Part shown: positions 49,561 through 57,500 of the stretch, in pieces
Layout: every line of letters begins with the position of its first letter
How positions within the stretch are numbered: the first letter of the stretch is position 1
From: Candidatus Yanofskyibacteriota bacterium
GTDB lineage: Bacteria; Patescibacteriota; Minisyncoccia; 2-02-FULL-40-12; IGHO2-01-FULL-4-A
Assembly: GCA_903897805.1 (NCBI GenBank)
Contig: CAIUCV010000021.1
Coordinates: 1-61,435 of the forward strand
Reading direction: 5' to 3'
DNA length: 61,435 bases
Notes under the pieces: model-generated
What the model was told of the DNA's origin: nothing
Database searches by the model: none
Seen by the model: only the letters and a program-made list of their open reading frames with translations
Translations under genes and position numbers: made by a program

Positions 49561-50061
49561 ATGTCGCCAATATCGCCTTTTTGTGGTCTAAATAGTTGGG
49601 ATGTGCAAGTACCTGATTACAACGAAAAATGTCCAATCTGCGGAAGCGTCCTTGAGGATGTATGGGGAACCATAGGCGGTTTTCCCGGCCATGAGCATGT
49701 TCATCCCTCATCGGTTGTGGGGTATAGGTGTAATAAGTGCATTCGCTATTTCCCGCTCGGAGAATTCCTGATGTTGAAATTGGAAAAAGAAAAAAAGCGC
49801 GAAGAAGCGCATTCCGATTTCGCAAAAAATTATTGGCAGGGCGTCCGCGCTATTTTCAAAAATCCTTATCTATATCTTATTGTAGTCGGGTTCATGTTGA
49901 TTAGCCGCAACTTTTGGGTAGGGATCTTAGCCGGGGTTGTTATTGTTCTCTTGATGCCGCTTCTGGCGAAATGTCTTGAGATAGTTTTCACACCGCTTGG
50001 CAGATTGGTCAGGAAAATCCTGCCCTCCGATAAATCGCCGGATAATCCTAAAACCCCATAA
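49561..50061 (+). CDS. Zinc-ribbon membrane protein, unknown function
   Basis: 166 residues from the ATG at 49561, preceded by GGGGAGG. An N-terminal zinc ribbon (EKCPICGSVLEDVWG, then GYRCNKCIRYFPLGEFL) is followed by a charged helix and two membrane segments (YLYLIVVGFMLISRNFWVG, ILAGVVIVLLMPLLAKCLEI). A membrane-tethered metal-binding domain facing the cytoplasm is likely. No family known to me. Own promoter and terminator (50052-50076). Confidence 0.75.
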   Translation: MSPISPFCGLNSWDVQVPDYNEKCPICGSVLEDVWGTIGGFPGHEHVHPSSVVGYRCNKCIRYFPLGEFLMLKLEKEKKREEAHSDFAKNYWQGVRAIFKNPYLYLIVVGFMLISRNFWVGILAGVVIVLLMPLLAKCLEIVFTPLGRLVRKILPSDKSPDNPKTP

Positions 50062-50076
50062 GGGGTTTTTCTTTTA
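50052..50076 (+). terminator. Intrinsic terminator
   Basis: AAACCCC-ATA-AGGGGTTTTT followed by CTTTTATTTT. Confidence 0.8.
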
Positions 50077-50083
50077 TTTTGCC

Positions 50084-50112
50084 TTGACAAACCTTCGTCT
50101 TAGGATTAAAAT
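50084..50112 (+). promoter_or_regulatory. Promoter of small gene 50146-50334
   Basis: TTGACA (50084-50089), 17-bp spacer, TAAAAT (50107-50112). Confidence 0.8.
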
Positions 50113-50145
50113 AACGGAAGCTGTTTTGTTACAAGGAGATAACCA

Positions 50146-50334
50146 ATGCCAGGTACCGCCAGCGATTCCCAAGAAAAAAGACCCTGCCTCGTTTCCCTCC
50201 CCGTTCCCTGCTTCGATCCTTCTGAGGATTGCGAAATAGGTCGCACGGAAATATTTGAATCATTGCCGCCTGACATGCGGGAGGCGATACTGGAAGCCAA
50301 CATGGAAAATTATTTGACGAATGGCGGCTATTGA
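50146..50334 (+). CDS. Small acidic protein, unknown function
   Basis: 62 residues with AAGGAG 8 bases before the ATG. Acidic, with Cys14, Cys22 and Cys29 (RPCLVSLPVPCFDPSEDCEI) and a helical end (PPDMREAILEANMENYLTNG). It has a promoter and a terminator, so it is likely expressed alone. No family recognised. Confidence 0.7.
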   Translation: MPGTASDSQEKRPCLVSLPVPCFDPSEDCEIGRTEIFESLPPDMREAILEANMENYLTNGGY

Positions 50335-50341
50335 ATTCTGT

Positions 50342-50372
50342 TTCCACCCCCATCTCACTGGGGGTTTATTGT
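50342..50372 (+). terminator. Intrinsic terminator
   Basis: CCACCCCC-ATCTCACT-GGGGG followed by TTTATTGTGG. Confidence 0.7.
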
Positions 50373-50478
50373 GGGCTTGTGATTGATGGACAATCCTTGA
50401 TGTGTTAAAATTAATCCAATAATTAACCTAAAAAACTACCAATTTTCTTCATAAAATAGGTGTTTTTTGAATAAATAT

Positions 50479-51036
50479 ATGCCAATTGTTTTAATTGTCA
50501 TTCTGGCGATGGCCGTTGTTTTGGTATTGTGGGTTGCAGGGTCATTCAATTCTCTGGTGCGGTCGCGAAACCGTGTAAAGGAATCCTGGTCGGATATTGA
50601 TGTGCAGTTGAAAAGACGGCACGACCTGATACCAAATCTGGTTGAGACCGTGAAGGGCTATGCCGCTCACGAGAAGGATGTTTTTGAAAGAGTGATAAAA
50701 GCACGGTCGGCGGCGATGGGAGCAAAAACAGTAGGGGAAAAAGGTGAAGCCGAAAATATACTTTCCGGTGCGTTGAAAAATCTATTCGCGCTGGCCGAGG
50801 CATATCCGACTCTGCGGGCATCGGAGAATTTTTCAAAGCTTCAGGATGAATTGACCGACACCGAGGACAAAATCCAAGCCGCGAGGAGATTTTATAATTC
50901 AAATGTTCTCGTTCTCAATACCAAAGTTGAACAATTCCCGACGAATGTCGTAGCTTCAGCGTTCGGTTTTAAGAAAGAAGCGTTTTTCGAACTTAGTTTG
51001 GCAGAAGAAAAAGAGCCCGTGAAGGTTAAGTTCTAA
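50479..51036 (+). CDS. lemA: LemA family protein
   Basis: 185 residues from the ATG at 50479; an in-frame TTG 12 bases earlier is an alternative and neither has a clear Shine-Dalgarno. One N-terminal membrane helix ([19 protein letters not shown]), then the LemA helical bundle: [59 protein letters not shown] and [19 protein letters not shown]. Role unknown; LemA often neighbours the protease HtpX, which here lies 2.3 kb downstream beyond pyrG. Confidence 0.95.
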   Translation: MPIVLIVILAMAVVLVLWVAGSFNSLVRSRNRVKESWSDIDVQLKRRHDLIPNLVETVKGYAAHEKDVFERVIKARSAAMGAKTVGEKGEAENILSGALKNLFALAEAYPTLRASENFSKLQDELTDTEDKIQAARRFYNSNVLVLNTKVEQFPTNVVASAFGFKKEAFFELSLAEEKEPVKVKF

Positions 51037-51052
51037 TTTTGGCCGACTGATT

Positions 51053-52702
51053 ATGGTGAAAACAAAATACATCTTTGTTGCTGGCGGAGTAATGTCTGGC
51101 GTAGGCAAGGGTGTGGCGACAGCGTCAATCGGCCGTATTCTCAAAGAATACGGCTATTCTGTAACTGCGGTTAAAATAGATCCCTACATAAATGTAGATG
51201 CCGGCACGATGAATCCGATTGAGCACGGAGAGGTTTTTGTGACGGAAGACGGACTTGAATGCGATCAGGATATAGGCAATTATGAAAGGTTTCTAGATTG
51301 TAACATTTTGAAAAGCAACTATATGACCACGGGTTCGGTTTATCAGGCGGTGATCCAACGCGAGCGAAATCTTGAATACGGCGGCCGCTGCGTTGAGGTT
51401 GTGCCGGATATCCCAAATGAAGTCATAAGCCGCATCAAAAGCGCCGGCAAAATCAATAAAGCCGATTTCGTGCTGGTGGAGATCGGCGGCACGGTAGGGG
51501 AATACCAGAATGTGATTTTTCTTGAGGCGGCGAGAATGCTGAAACTTGCCGAGCCGGAAAACGTGATGTTCGTTATGGTGAGTTATTTGCCGGTGCCGAA
51601 TATGATTGGCGAGATGAAAACTAAACCGACCCAGTATGCTGTCAGGACGCTGAATGCCGCCGGTATCCAGCCAGACATGATTATTGCCAGATCTTCCGTG
51701 CCGTTGGACGGTTCCCGCAAGAGAAAAATATCCGTTTTTTGCAATGTTGCCGAAAAAGACGTCGTTTCCGCACCGGACGTCGCTACGATTTATGAGATTC
51801 CGATTAATTTTGAAAAAGATAAGCTTGGCCGGAGAATTCTGGCGCATTTCGGATTTAGGATCAGAAAAAAAGATTTTAGAAGATGGAATGCTTTGGTTAA
51901 AAAAGCGCGTGACGGAGATTTAAAGACCGTAAAAATCGGTATTGTGGGTAAGTATTTTACAAGCGGCAATTTTGTGCTTGCGGATTCGTACATCTCGGTA
52001 ATTGAAGCGGTTAAGCACGCTGCTTGGGCTTGCAACCGGAAACCGGTGATTACCTGGCTTGATGCCGAAGAATACGAAAGAAATTCAGCCGCCCTTTTAG
52101 GGTTGAAGAAGTTTAACGGCATAATTGTGCCTGGCGGTTTTGGTTCGCGCGGCATTGAAGGCAAAATGAAGGTTATTGGATTTGTCCGTAAAAATAATAT
52201 CCCGTTTCTCGGCCTTTGCTACGGTTTACAGCTCGCTGTGATAGAGTTTTCCAGAAATGCCTGCGGGCTTAAGAATGCCCATACGACGGAAGTGCGCTAC
52301 GATACGCCCCATCCTGTGATTTGCACGATGCAGGAACAGCTGGCGAATATTATCAATAAAAATATGGGCGGGACCATGCGGCTTGGCGGATATGTTTGTG
52401 AATTAAAAGAGGGTTCATTGGCCAGGAAACTTTATGGTTCTAATTTGATTTCCGAACGCCACCGCCACCGCTACGAGGTCAATAACAAATACTTACCCGA
52501 TCTTGAAAAACGCGGTTTACTGGTGTCGGGCGTTAACCCAAATAAAAACCTGGTTGAAATCATTGAACTGCCGAAACATAAATTTTTTATGGCGACCCAA
52601 TTCCACCCCGAACTTAAATCGCGGCCCCTGAACCCGCACCCGATCTTTAAGGGGTTTATCGCGGCTGCAGCTGGGTTTGGCGGAAGAGAAGGAGCCGGTT
52701 AG
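51053..52702 (+). CDS. pyrG: CTP synthase
   Basis: 549 residues. N-terminal synthetase domain (KYIFVAGGVMSGVGKGVATA, P-loop-like; DPYINVDAGTMNPIEHGEVF) and C-terminal glutaminase domain with nucleophile Cys in LGLCYGLQLAVIEF and His-Glu in FHPELKSRP. It makes CTP from UTP using glutamine ammonia. The start is 16 bp after lemA, so they may share a transcript. A family B palindrome follows. Confidence 0.98.
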   Translation: MVKTKYIFVAGGVMSGVGKGVATASIGRILKEYGYSVTAVKIDPYINVDAGTMNPIEHGEVFVTEDGLECDQDIGNYERFLDCNILKSNYMTTGSVYQAVIQRERNLEYGGRCVEVVPDIPNEVISRIKSAGKINKADFVLVEIGGTVGEYQNVIFLEAARMLKLAEPENVMFVMVSYLPVPNMIGEMKTKPTQYAVRTLNAAGIQPDMIIARSSVPLDGSRKRKISVFCNVAEKDVVSAPDVATIYEIPINFEKDKLGRRILAHFGFRIRKKDFRRWNALVKKARDGDLKTVKIGIVGKYFTSGNFVLADSYISVIEAVKHAAWACNRKPVITWLDAEEYERNSAALLGLKKFNGIIVPGGFGSRGIEGKMKVIGFVRKNNIPFLGLCYGLQLAVIEFSRNACGLKNAHTTEVRYDTPHPVICTMQEQLANIINKNMGGTMRLGGYVCELKEGSLARKLYGSNLISERHRHRYEVNNKYLPDLEKRGLLVSGVNPNKNLVEIIELPKHKFFMATQFHPELKSRPLNPHPIFKGFIAAAAGFGGREGAG

Positions 52703-52717
52703 GATTAGTTTTTAAGA

Positions 52718-52927
52718 AGCTTTGCCAATCTCTGATTTCCTTTCAGCATTTCGCAGGCAAATAATATTCTGATTTTCTCATTTTTCTGGATGAAAAAATC
52801 GTACCCCTTCCGTCCCTCGACAAGCTCGGGACTACGTCCCAATTTTGTTCATCAGCGAAAAATTTCGAAAATCATCATTTATTTGCACTGCTCTATTTGA
52901 ATGACGGAAATCAGAAATTGGCTCCGC
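52718..52927. repeat. Long palindromic element, family B copy 2
   Basis: 210 bp. Outer stem GCCAATCTCTGATTTCC / GGAAATCAGAAATTGGC; bulges CGCAGGCAAATAA (left) and TTATTTGCACTGCTC region (right); terminal region TCGTACCCCTTCCGTCCCTC .. GCTCGGGACTACGTCCCAAT, as in 17426-17640. Stem sequences differ from copy 1 on both arms. Confidence 0.85.
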
Positions 52928-52941
52928 TACGTAAAATTAAA

Positions 52942-53267
52942 AATAAAAAAGCCGGGGTTACGTCACAACGTCCCGGCTACGAGCTGCAAAGATCCCCGCC
53001 TTTACTGCGCGAGGCCCACTAGAGAGGCCACCTAAGTGGACTGTCTACTTGGGAGTCATGTCCCGGGCTGCCGTCGCAGTCCTGACTCATCCATGCAACC
53101 TGGCCATGATTGCGTATATAAAACGGTATAATTAGTAAAGAGCCGGCCGGAGGAGGAGTGGGGTAAGGTGGGCATGAGCCGAATCCCCGCCCGCATCCGA
53201 AGGAAAGGAGCACGTTCTGGCCTGCAGTTCCTCGCGATGGTCGAGCCCCCAGTTCCTCCTCTAGCCT
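52942..53267 (-). ncRNA. Candidate structured ncRNA 3 (about 326 nt)
   Basis: Promoter TTGACA-N18-TATACT (53303-53274); terminator AGCCGGGACGTTGTGACG..CCCCGGCT with TTTTTTATTTTT (52977-52942). No ORF with a start site. The 5' domain ACAGGCTAGAGGAGGAA..TGGGG is closed by CCCCACTCCTCCTCCGGCC, then GGCTCTTTAC..ATTATACC, all resembling candidate 1 (7671-8015), so the two appear homologous with a compensatory change in the closing stem. Function unknown. Confidence 0.65.
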
Positions 53268-53273
53268 GTTTTA

Positions 53274-53303
53274 AGTATAGCATAATCGGCTAGGCATTGT
53301 CAA
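53274..53303 (-). promoter_or_regulatory. Promoter of ncRNA candidate 3
   Basis: Minus-strand TTGACA (53303-53298), 18-bp spacer, TATACT (53279-53274). Confidence 0.85.
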
Positions 53304-53368
53304 GCCCTCGGTTGAAAATTGCCAAAAACCCTTGATTTTGCAAGGATTTTGAGGTATTTTGAGAAAAT

Positions 53369-54271
53369 ATGAACCTATATACCCAAAAAGATGCGAATAT
53401 TAGGCGGACGTGGTTATTAATGACCGTGTTTTTGGTGTTGGTGATAGCGTTGGGGTGGGTGATCGGGTATATTTTGCAATCACCAAGCATTTTGTATTTT
53501 GCCGTTATACTGGCCGTTGCAATGAATCTCGTAGCTTATTGGAATTCCGACAAAATCGCCTTGGCGATGTCGGGCGCGAGGCCGATCGGCCACAATGATA
53601 ACCAAAATCTTTATCATATAATTGAAAATCTTTGCATCACCGCCGGTCTGCCGATGCCTAAAGTTTATGTAATCGGCTCGCCCCAGATAAACGCTTTTGC
53701 AACCGGGCGCGACCCGAAACATGCGGCAATCGCCGTAACCGAGGGCGCGCTTGCCAAGCTCAATAAAAACGAACTTGAGGGCGTGATTGCCCACGAGCTA
53801 TCGCATATCGGCAACAGAGACATTCTGGTTTCCACGGTAATAGTGGTTCTTGCCGGAATCATCGCGATTATGGCTGATTGGGCGTTGCGGGTAAGTTTTT
53901 TTGGCGGAGGGCGCAGCAGAGACAGCGATAACAATTCGGGCGGAGCGCTAATTTTAATTATTGGACTTGTAGTTGCGGTTCTCGCGCCTCTGGCTTCTAC
54001 ATTGATTCGTTTGGCGGTTTCCCGAAAAAGAGAATATCTTGCCGATGCTTCGGGCGTTCTTTTGACCCGCTACCCCGAAGGTCTTGCCGGCGCCCTCGAA
54101 AAAATTAGAGACGACGACAATCAACTTCGCACGGCGACAAATGCAACAGCGCATCTTTTCATCTCATCGCCATTTAAGGGGAAACAAAAAACCGGCTGGC
54201 TGGTTTCGTTGTTCAACACCCATCCGCCGATTGAAGAGAGGATAAGAATATTGCGGGGAATGCGGATTTAG
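53369..54271 (+). CDS. htpX: M48 membrane zinc protease HtpX
   Basis: 300 residues. Two N-terminal membrane helices (WLLMTVFLVLVIALGWVIG, ILYFAVILAVAMNLVAYW), then the M48 catalytic motif EGVIAHELSHIGNRDIL with HExxH, two more membrane segments and the third zinc ligand in SRKREYLADASGVLLT. It degrades misfolded membrane proteins with its active site on the cytoplasmic side. A Gly-Ser-Asp loop (FFGGGRSRDSDNNSGG) separates helices 3 and 4, as in family members. Confidence 0.96.
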   Translation: MNLYTQKDANIRRTWLLMTVFLVLVIALGWVIGYILQSPSILYFAVILAVAMNLVAYWNSDKIALAMSGARPIGHNDNQNLYHIIENLCITAGLPMPKVYVIGSPQINAFATGRDPKHAAIAVTEGALAKLNKNELEGVIAHELSHIGNRDILVSTVIVVLAGIIAIMADWALRVSFFGGGRSRDSDNNSGGALILIIGLVVAVLAPLASTLIRLAVSRKREYLADASGVLLTRYPEGLAGALEKIRDDDNQLRTATNATAHLFISSPFKGKQKTGWLVSLFNTHPPIEERIRILRGMRI

Positions 54272-54290
54272 AATAAAGTATAGAGAAACT

Positions 54291-54377
54291 GGAAGGGTGC
54301 AGGAGTGGTTTAACTGGCGGTCCTGGAAAGACCGTGTGCCAGAAATGGTACCGCGAGTTCGAATCTCGCCCCTTCCG
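54291..54377 (+). tRNA. tRNA-Ser (anticodon GGA)
   Basis: 87 nt. Acceptor GGAAGGG / CCCTTCC, anticodon stem CGGTC / GACCG with loop CTGGAAA, long variable arm (GCC..GGT), T-arm GCGAG-TTCGAAT-CTCGC, discriminator G. Confidence 0.95.
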
Positions 54378-54551
54378 CACAAGCTCCGCGAAGTGCGGAA
54401 GGGAGTAAAGCGCCTGCGCGCTTTGCGAGTGAGATGAGAACAGCGGAGCAATATTTCGCAAGCAGACGGCGAGCGAAATTGCGAGCAGGTGGCTAGGCCA
54501 AGCGAGCGGAAGCGAGCTTGAGCCGAAGCCGAATCTCGCCCCTTCCGCCAG
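54359..54551 (+). repeat. Duplicated tRNA-Ser 3' end bounding a 170-bp GC-rich insert
   Basis: CGAATCTCGCCCCTTCCGC (the tRNA 3' end, from about 54360) recurs at about 54531-54549. The insert has GCGAGC-type words, a hairpin AAAGCGC-CTGC-GCGCTTT, and GTGCGGAAGG, which is an exact inverse of the tRNA end CCTTCCGCAC. No ORF. The layout is like an att duplication but no integrase is present. Confidence 0.75.
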
Positions 54552-54578
54552 TTAATAATAAATCTGACCTGCTTTTTT

Positions 54579-55094
54579 ATGATCAGAACCGGTGAATTTC
54601 CTAAAAAACTGTTTAATCTTTCGGACTATTTTGGCCGTGATTTTAACCGTAACTTGACGCCTCATGAGAGGGGAGCGCTTACGCCGTCTCAAGGCGAGTT
54701 CGTTAAAGCGGTAAATAATCTTGACTTTAGTTATGCCGAAGAGCGTATCCCGCCGGAAGACCAGAGAATTATCGGAGAGGCCCACTCTATTGTCAAGCGC
54801 GAACTTTCGGAGCTTGCGGGTCTTATCCCGGAAATGGAAGAGGGGGGATTCCAAATCTCTGTTTTTGCGGAAAAATGCGATCCCGGCGGACTCGGATGCA
54901 TTCCTTCTGTCTCGGTGGTTCTCAAGAGGAATGGCAGATTTGATACTGTTTATGAGAGGACTTTCGGGCCAAGAGATCTTGCCGGAATCATTAAAGATCA
55001 GTGGAGCAAAGACCGTTTTCTTCTTGCTATCCGCAAGGCAAAGGCGAAGATAGAAAAAGAAGAGAAGGGGGAGACAAAAAAGAGTACAAATTAG
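54579..55094 (+). CDS. Protein of unknown function
   Basis: 171 residues. N-terminus MIRTGEFPKKLFNLSDYFGR; a helix (EAHSIVKRELSELAGLIPEM), then a beta segment with IPSVSVVLKRNGRFDTVYER, and a Lys-rich tail (KAKAKIEKEEKGETKKSTN). No membrane helix or known motif. It lies just after the tRNA-Ser duplication and may be part of imported material. The following gene starts 12 bp downstream. Confidence 0.65.
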   Translation: MIRTGEFPKKLFNLSDYFGRDFNRNLTPHERGALTPSQGEFVKAVNNLDFSYAEERIPPEDQRIIGEAHSIVKRELSELAGLIPEMEEGGFQISVFAEKCDPGGLGCIPSVSVVLKRNGRFDTVYERTFGPRDLAGIIKDQWSKDRFLLAIRKAKAKIEKEEKGETKKSTN

Positions 55095-55106
55095 ACGTTG
55101 TCTTAT

Positions 55107-55451
55107 ATGAGCACAAGAGGGAAAATTTTTCTAATTTCTTTTTTGCACTGGGCTTTTTCTCTTCTTTTCATGGCGTTTTATTGCGTTTCTTTTAAATTTG
55201 ATTATTTTTATAACTGGTTTCTTTTCTTAACAATTGCAGCCGTTTTTTCTTGGCTTCCATATAAGGCGTGCCCCTTTACGGTATGGGAGAATAAATTGCG
55301 CGAGAGGGCTGGCATCCCTAAACGTCGGCTTTTCGGTTTAACCGAGATGTTTGATCGAGGATTGAAAAAAGTATTTGGAATCGGTTTGCCGAAGGGTTCA
55401 ACCTTTTCCCTCATTATTTCTATGGTTCTTGTTCGAATCTGGGTTGATTAA
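55107..55451 (+). CDS. DUF2784-like small membrane protein
   Basis: 114 residues from the ATG at 55107 (a TTG 9 bases earlier is possible). Membrane segments at the N-terminus (IFLISFLHWAFSLLFMAFYC) and around residue 40. The motif KACPFTVWENKLRERAGIPK resembles the CPLTxxExxLR motif of DUF2784 proteins, whose role is unknown. It starts 12 bp after the unknown gene upstream. Confidence 0.6.
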   Translation: MSTRGKIFLISFLHWAFSLLFMAFYCVSFKFDYFYNWFLFLTIAAVFSWLPYKACPFTVWENKLRERAGIPKRRLFGLTEMFDRGLKKVFGIGLPKGSTFSLIISMVLVRIWVD

Positions 55452-55564
55452 ATTTTCCAAAAAGTTTACCGCTCTGACATCTCTGGCATAGTTTCCTTTA
55501 TTTTGATATGATCTGCGACATAAATACTGTTGCTTTAAAATAACGAAAACAGGGGGCAATCATT

Positions 55565-56260
55565 ATGAATGACGCCGAGCGGAAATATCTTGCCAAATTT
55601 ATTTACGAATCCGATGCCATTGAGAATATAAGAGACGACGTTGATCTACTGGAAAGGCAAATCGCCGAGGGCAAGAAGGACGGCCATGTTGGAGCTATGC
55701 TTTTATTGGAATCGCTGGCGCAGAGGGGAAACGGCGACAGTTTGGTTAACAAAGGGCTCATTTGCCAAATCCAAGGCCTCATTACCGCCGAACAGCATCT
55801 AAAACCCGGCGGGCCGAGATTGCCGAAGGAAAAGGTCGGAAAATACAGGAAGACAAACGTATTGGTATTGAATGGCAGCGGGGGCGGCAGAAAATGTCCC
55901 AATCTCGAATCAGTTCCTACCCTGATGAACACCTTGCTTAAGGAAATTCGCAAGTGGCAGAAGGGTGTCAAGAATTGCAAGTCGGGATCTAATATCTGCA
56001 CCGTGGCGGATTTTCACTTTATTTTTGAGTCGATACATCCCTTTGCCGATGGTAACGGCAGAACCGGCCGCGCCCTGGTTTGGTATCTTTTCAAGTATGC
56101 CGGCATCAAGCCGTTCATTTTTACCAATTGCGACAAGCACGAAACGTATTATCTGTGTTTTGAAAAATACGAGGCGATGCGCAGATATTTTATGAGGAAA
56201 ATGGGCTTTGGCATCCGGACCTTGCCCATTCGACATACTCAGGGCGAGCCTGCCCAATGA
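55565..56260 (+). CDS. Fic domain protein (putative AMP transferase)
   Basis: 231 residues. The catalytic motif ESIHPFADGNGRTGRALVWY matches HPFx[D/E]GNGRxxR, with the active-site His, so nucleotide transfer (usually AMP to a hydroxyl on a protein) is expected. Near the N-terminus, YESDAIENI fits the (S/T)xxxE(G/N) inhibitory helix of class II Fic proteins, which blocks ATP in the active site until relieved. No antitoxin gene is beside it, consistent with built-in inhibition. A terminator-like GGGGGAATAACCC with a T-run follows. Confidence 0.9.
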   Translation: MNDAERKYLAKFIYESDAIENIRDDVDLLERQIAEGKKDGHVGAMLLLESLAQRGNGDSLVNKGLICQIQGLITAEQHLKPGGPRLPKEKVGKYRKTNVLVLNGSGGGRKCPNLESVPTLMNTLLKEIRKWQKGVKNCKSGSNICTVADFHFIFESIHPFADGNGRTGRALVWYLFKYAGIKPFIFTNCDKHETYYLCFEKYEAMRRYFMRKMGFGIRTLPIRHTQGEPAQ

Positions 56261-56398
56261 TAAGGGGGAATAACCCTCTTTTATTTTTGTAAAAACCTCA
56301 TTTAAACATCAAAAAGCGATGCTATATTAAGAGAGCCGACTTGTTTAAATTCGGATTAATTAGTCGTAAAATGGCCCAAAATAGCCATTTTTAAGTGC

Positions 56399-56427
56399 TT
56401 GACAAAGGGGTTAGAATTTGCTATAAT
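56399..56427 (+). promoter_or_regulatory. Promoter of gene 56603-57337
   Basis: TTGACA (56399-56404), 17-bp spacer, TATAAT (56422-56427): consensus boxes. It gives a leader of about 170 nt. Confidence 0.9.
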
Positions 56428-56491
56428 TAAGTTATCAAGATGAGGTCAGATATTTAACAAGAATAAGCCATAAAAAAGCCAGTTAAATACG

Positions 56492-56547
56492 CTTGTGAGG
56501 ATTAAATTGGTAGCCACTAGTTTGGTTACTAATTTAATCCTCACAAG
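56492..56547 (+). promoter_or_regulatory. Long hairpin in the leader of gene 56603-57337
   Basis: CTTGTGAGGATTAAATT pairs perfectly with AATTTAATCCTCACAAG, extended by GGTA / TTAC, loop of about 14 nt. It lies 55 bp before the start codon; no T-run follows. Confidence 0.8.
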
Positions 56548-56602
56548 TCCCCAAGCTCAAGGGCGTAGTAGATGGGACAAATGTGAGAAAGGAGAGAAGA
56601 AG

Positions 56603-57337
56603 ATGTCGAAATTAGGAAGGATAGTTTTGGTTTCGATGGTGGTGCTACTGGTGCTCACCACGTTGGTGCTGTTGTTTCACAAGGCAGTTGCCGACGGTCG
56701 GGCTCAAAAAGAGGCCGTACAGCAAGTTGCCGAACTGCAGAAGCAGCTCGATGCCTGCAAGGCGACGGCTGCGAAGCCGACTTCGGTGATTGTGGTTCCA
56801 GTAAGGCCGACTCTGGCCCCGACAAAGCCGGCGCCGGCCAAGAAAGTGACCGTTCCGCCGCCGACTGCTCCAGTAGTGGCTGTGCCGGAATCACTGGCTC
56901 CTAACACTTTGGTATCTGGCGACTTTAGCCAGTTCAAGACCGAGGCGGCGAGATTGGCCACGCTCTATGGAGTGGTGGCCGACAAACATCGCCTATTCTT
57001 CTCGCAAGAGAGCAACAACGGGCACTACCTTGTGAGGTCGGGAGTCGTGCCGGCGACGCTGGCATATGACGACTTAGTGAGTGATTGGGCCGATGTTGTG
57101 GCCCAGCGAGACAAGGTGATAAGTGTTTCCCGGCAGGTCATCTCCGGTCCCTTCGCCAGCAATGGCGAGAAGGATAAGGTGATCGATTTCGTCGGCAAGA
57201 TGAGCAACTGGCCGGCCAAGACGAGATTTGTATCTTGCGCAAACTCGGCCACTGGGGCAATCGACCCCGGTGATTTCAAGAGGATTCAAGATTCCGCGAA
57301 GGAAGCGGAACTGGAATCCAAAGCTCTAGCCAAGTAA
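56603..57337 (+). CDS. Membrane-anchored coiled-coil protein, unknown function
   Basis: 244 residues from the ATG at 56603, preceded by AAAGGAG. One N-terminal membrane segment (IVLVSMVVLLVLTTLVLLFH), a short coiled coil (EAVQQVAELQKQLDACKATA), a Pro/Val/Ala-rich linker (VVPVRPTLAPTKPAPAKKV) and a C-terminal helical domain (FKTEAARLATLYGVVADKHR, DLVSDWADVVAQRDKVISVS). GC and codon use are higher than in neighbours, like the genes at 1716-2603 and 33576-34253. No family recognised. Confidence 0.75.
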   Translation: MSKLGRIVLVSMVVLLVLTTLVLLFHKAVADGRAQKEAVQQVAELQKQLDACKATAAKPTSVIVVPVRPTLAPTKPAPAKKVTVPPPTAPVVAVPESLAPNTLVSGDFSQFKTEAARLATLYGVVADKHRLFFSQESNNGHYLVRSGVVPATLAYDDLVSDWADVVAQRDKVISVSRQVISGPFASNGEKDKVIDFVGKMSNWPAKTRFVSCANSATGAIDPGDFKRIQDSAKEAELESKALAK

Positions 57338-57413
57338 CTCGCTATGCGCGGTTTGGATGATCCGCGCGCCACCAATTAAGATCATCTAGGGTTGTGATCG
57401 GCAAGATCCAATC

Positions 57414-57444
57414 CAGGCACGTCTCCGGACGTGTCCTTTTTTTG
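57414..57444 (+). terminator. Intrinsic terminator
   Basis: GGCACGTC-TCCG-GACGTGTCC followed by TTTTTTT. Confidence 0.9.
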
Positions 57445-57500
57445 AAAAAATTTAGGACAGGGGCTTTTAATTTTGATTTAATCGGAGTACAATTTGTTCA

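Noticed and set aside
54359-54551. Active integrated genomic island at tRNA-Ser
   Set aside because: Only 170 bp lie between the repeats and no integrase is present; at most a scar or mini-element.
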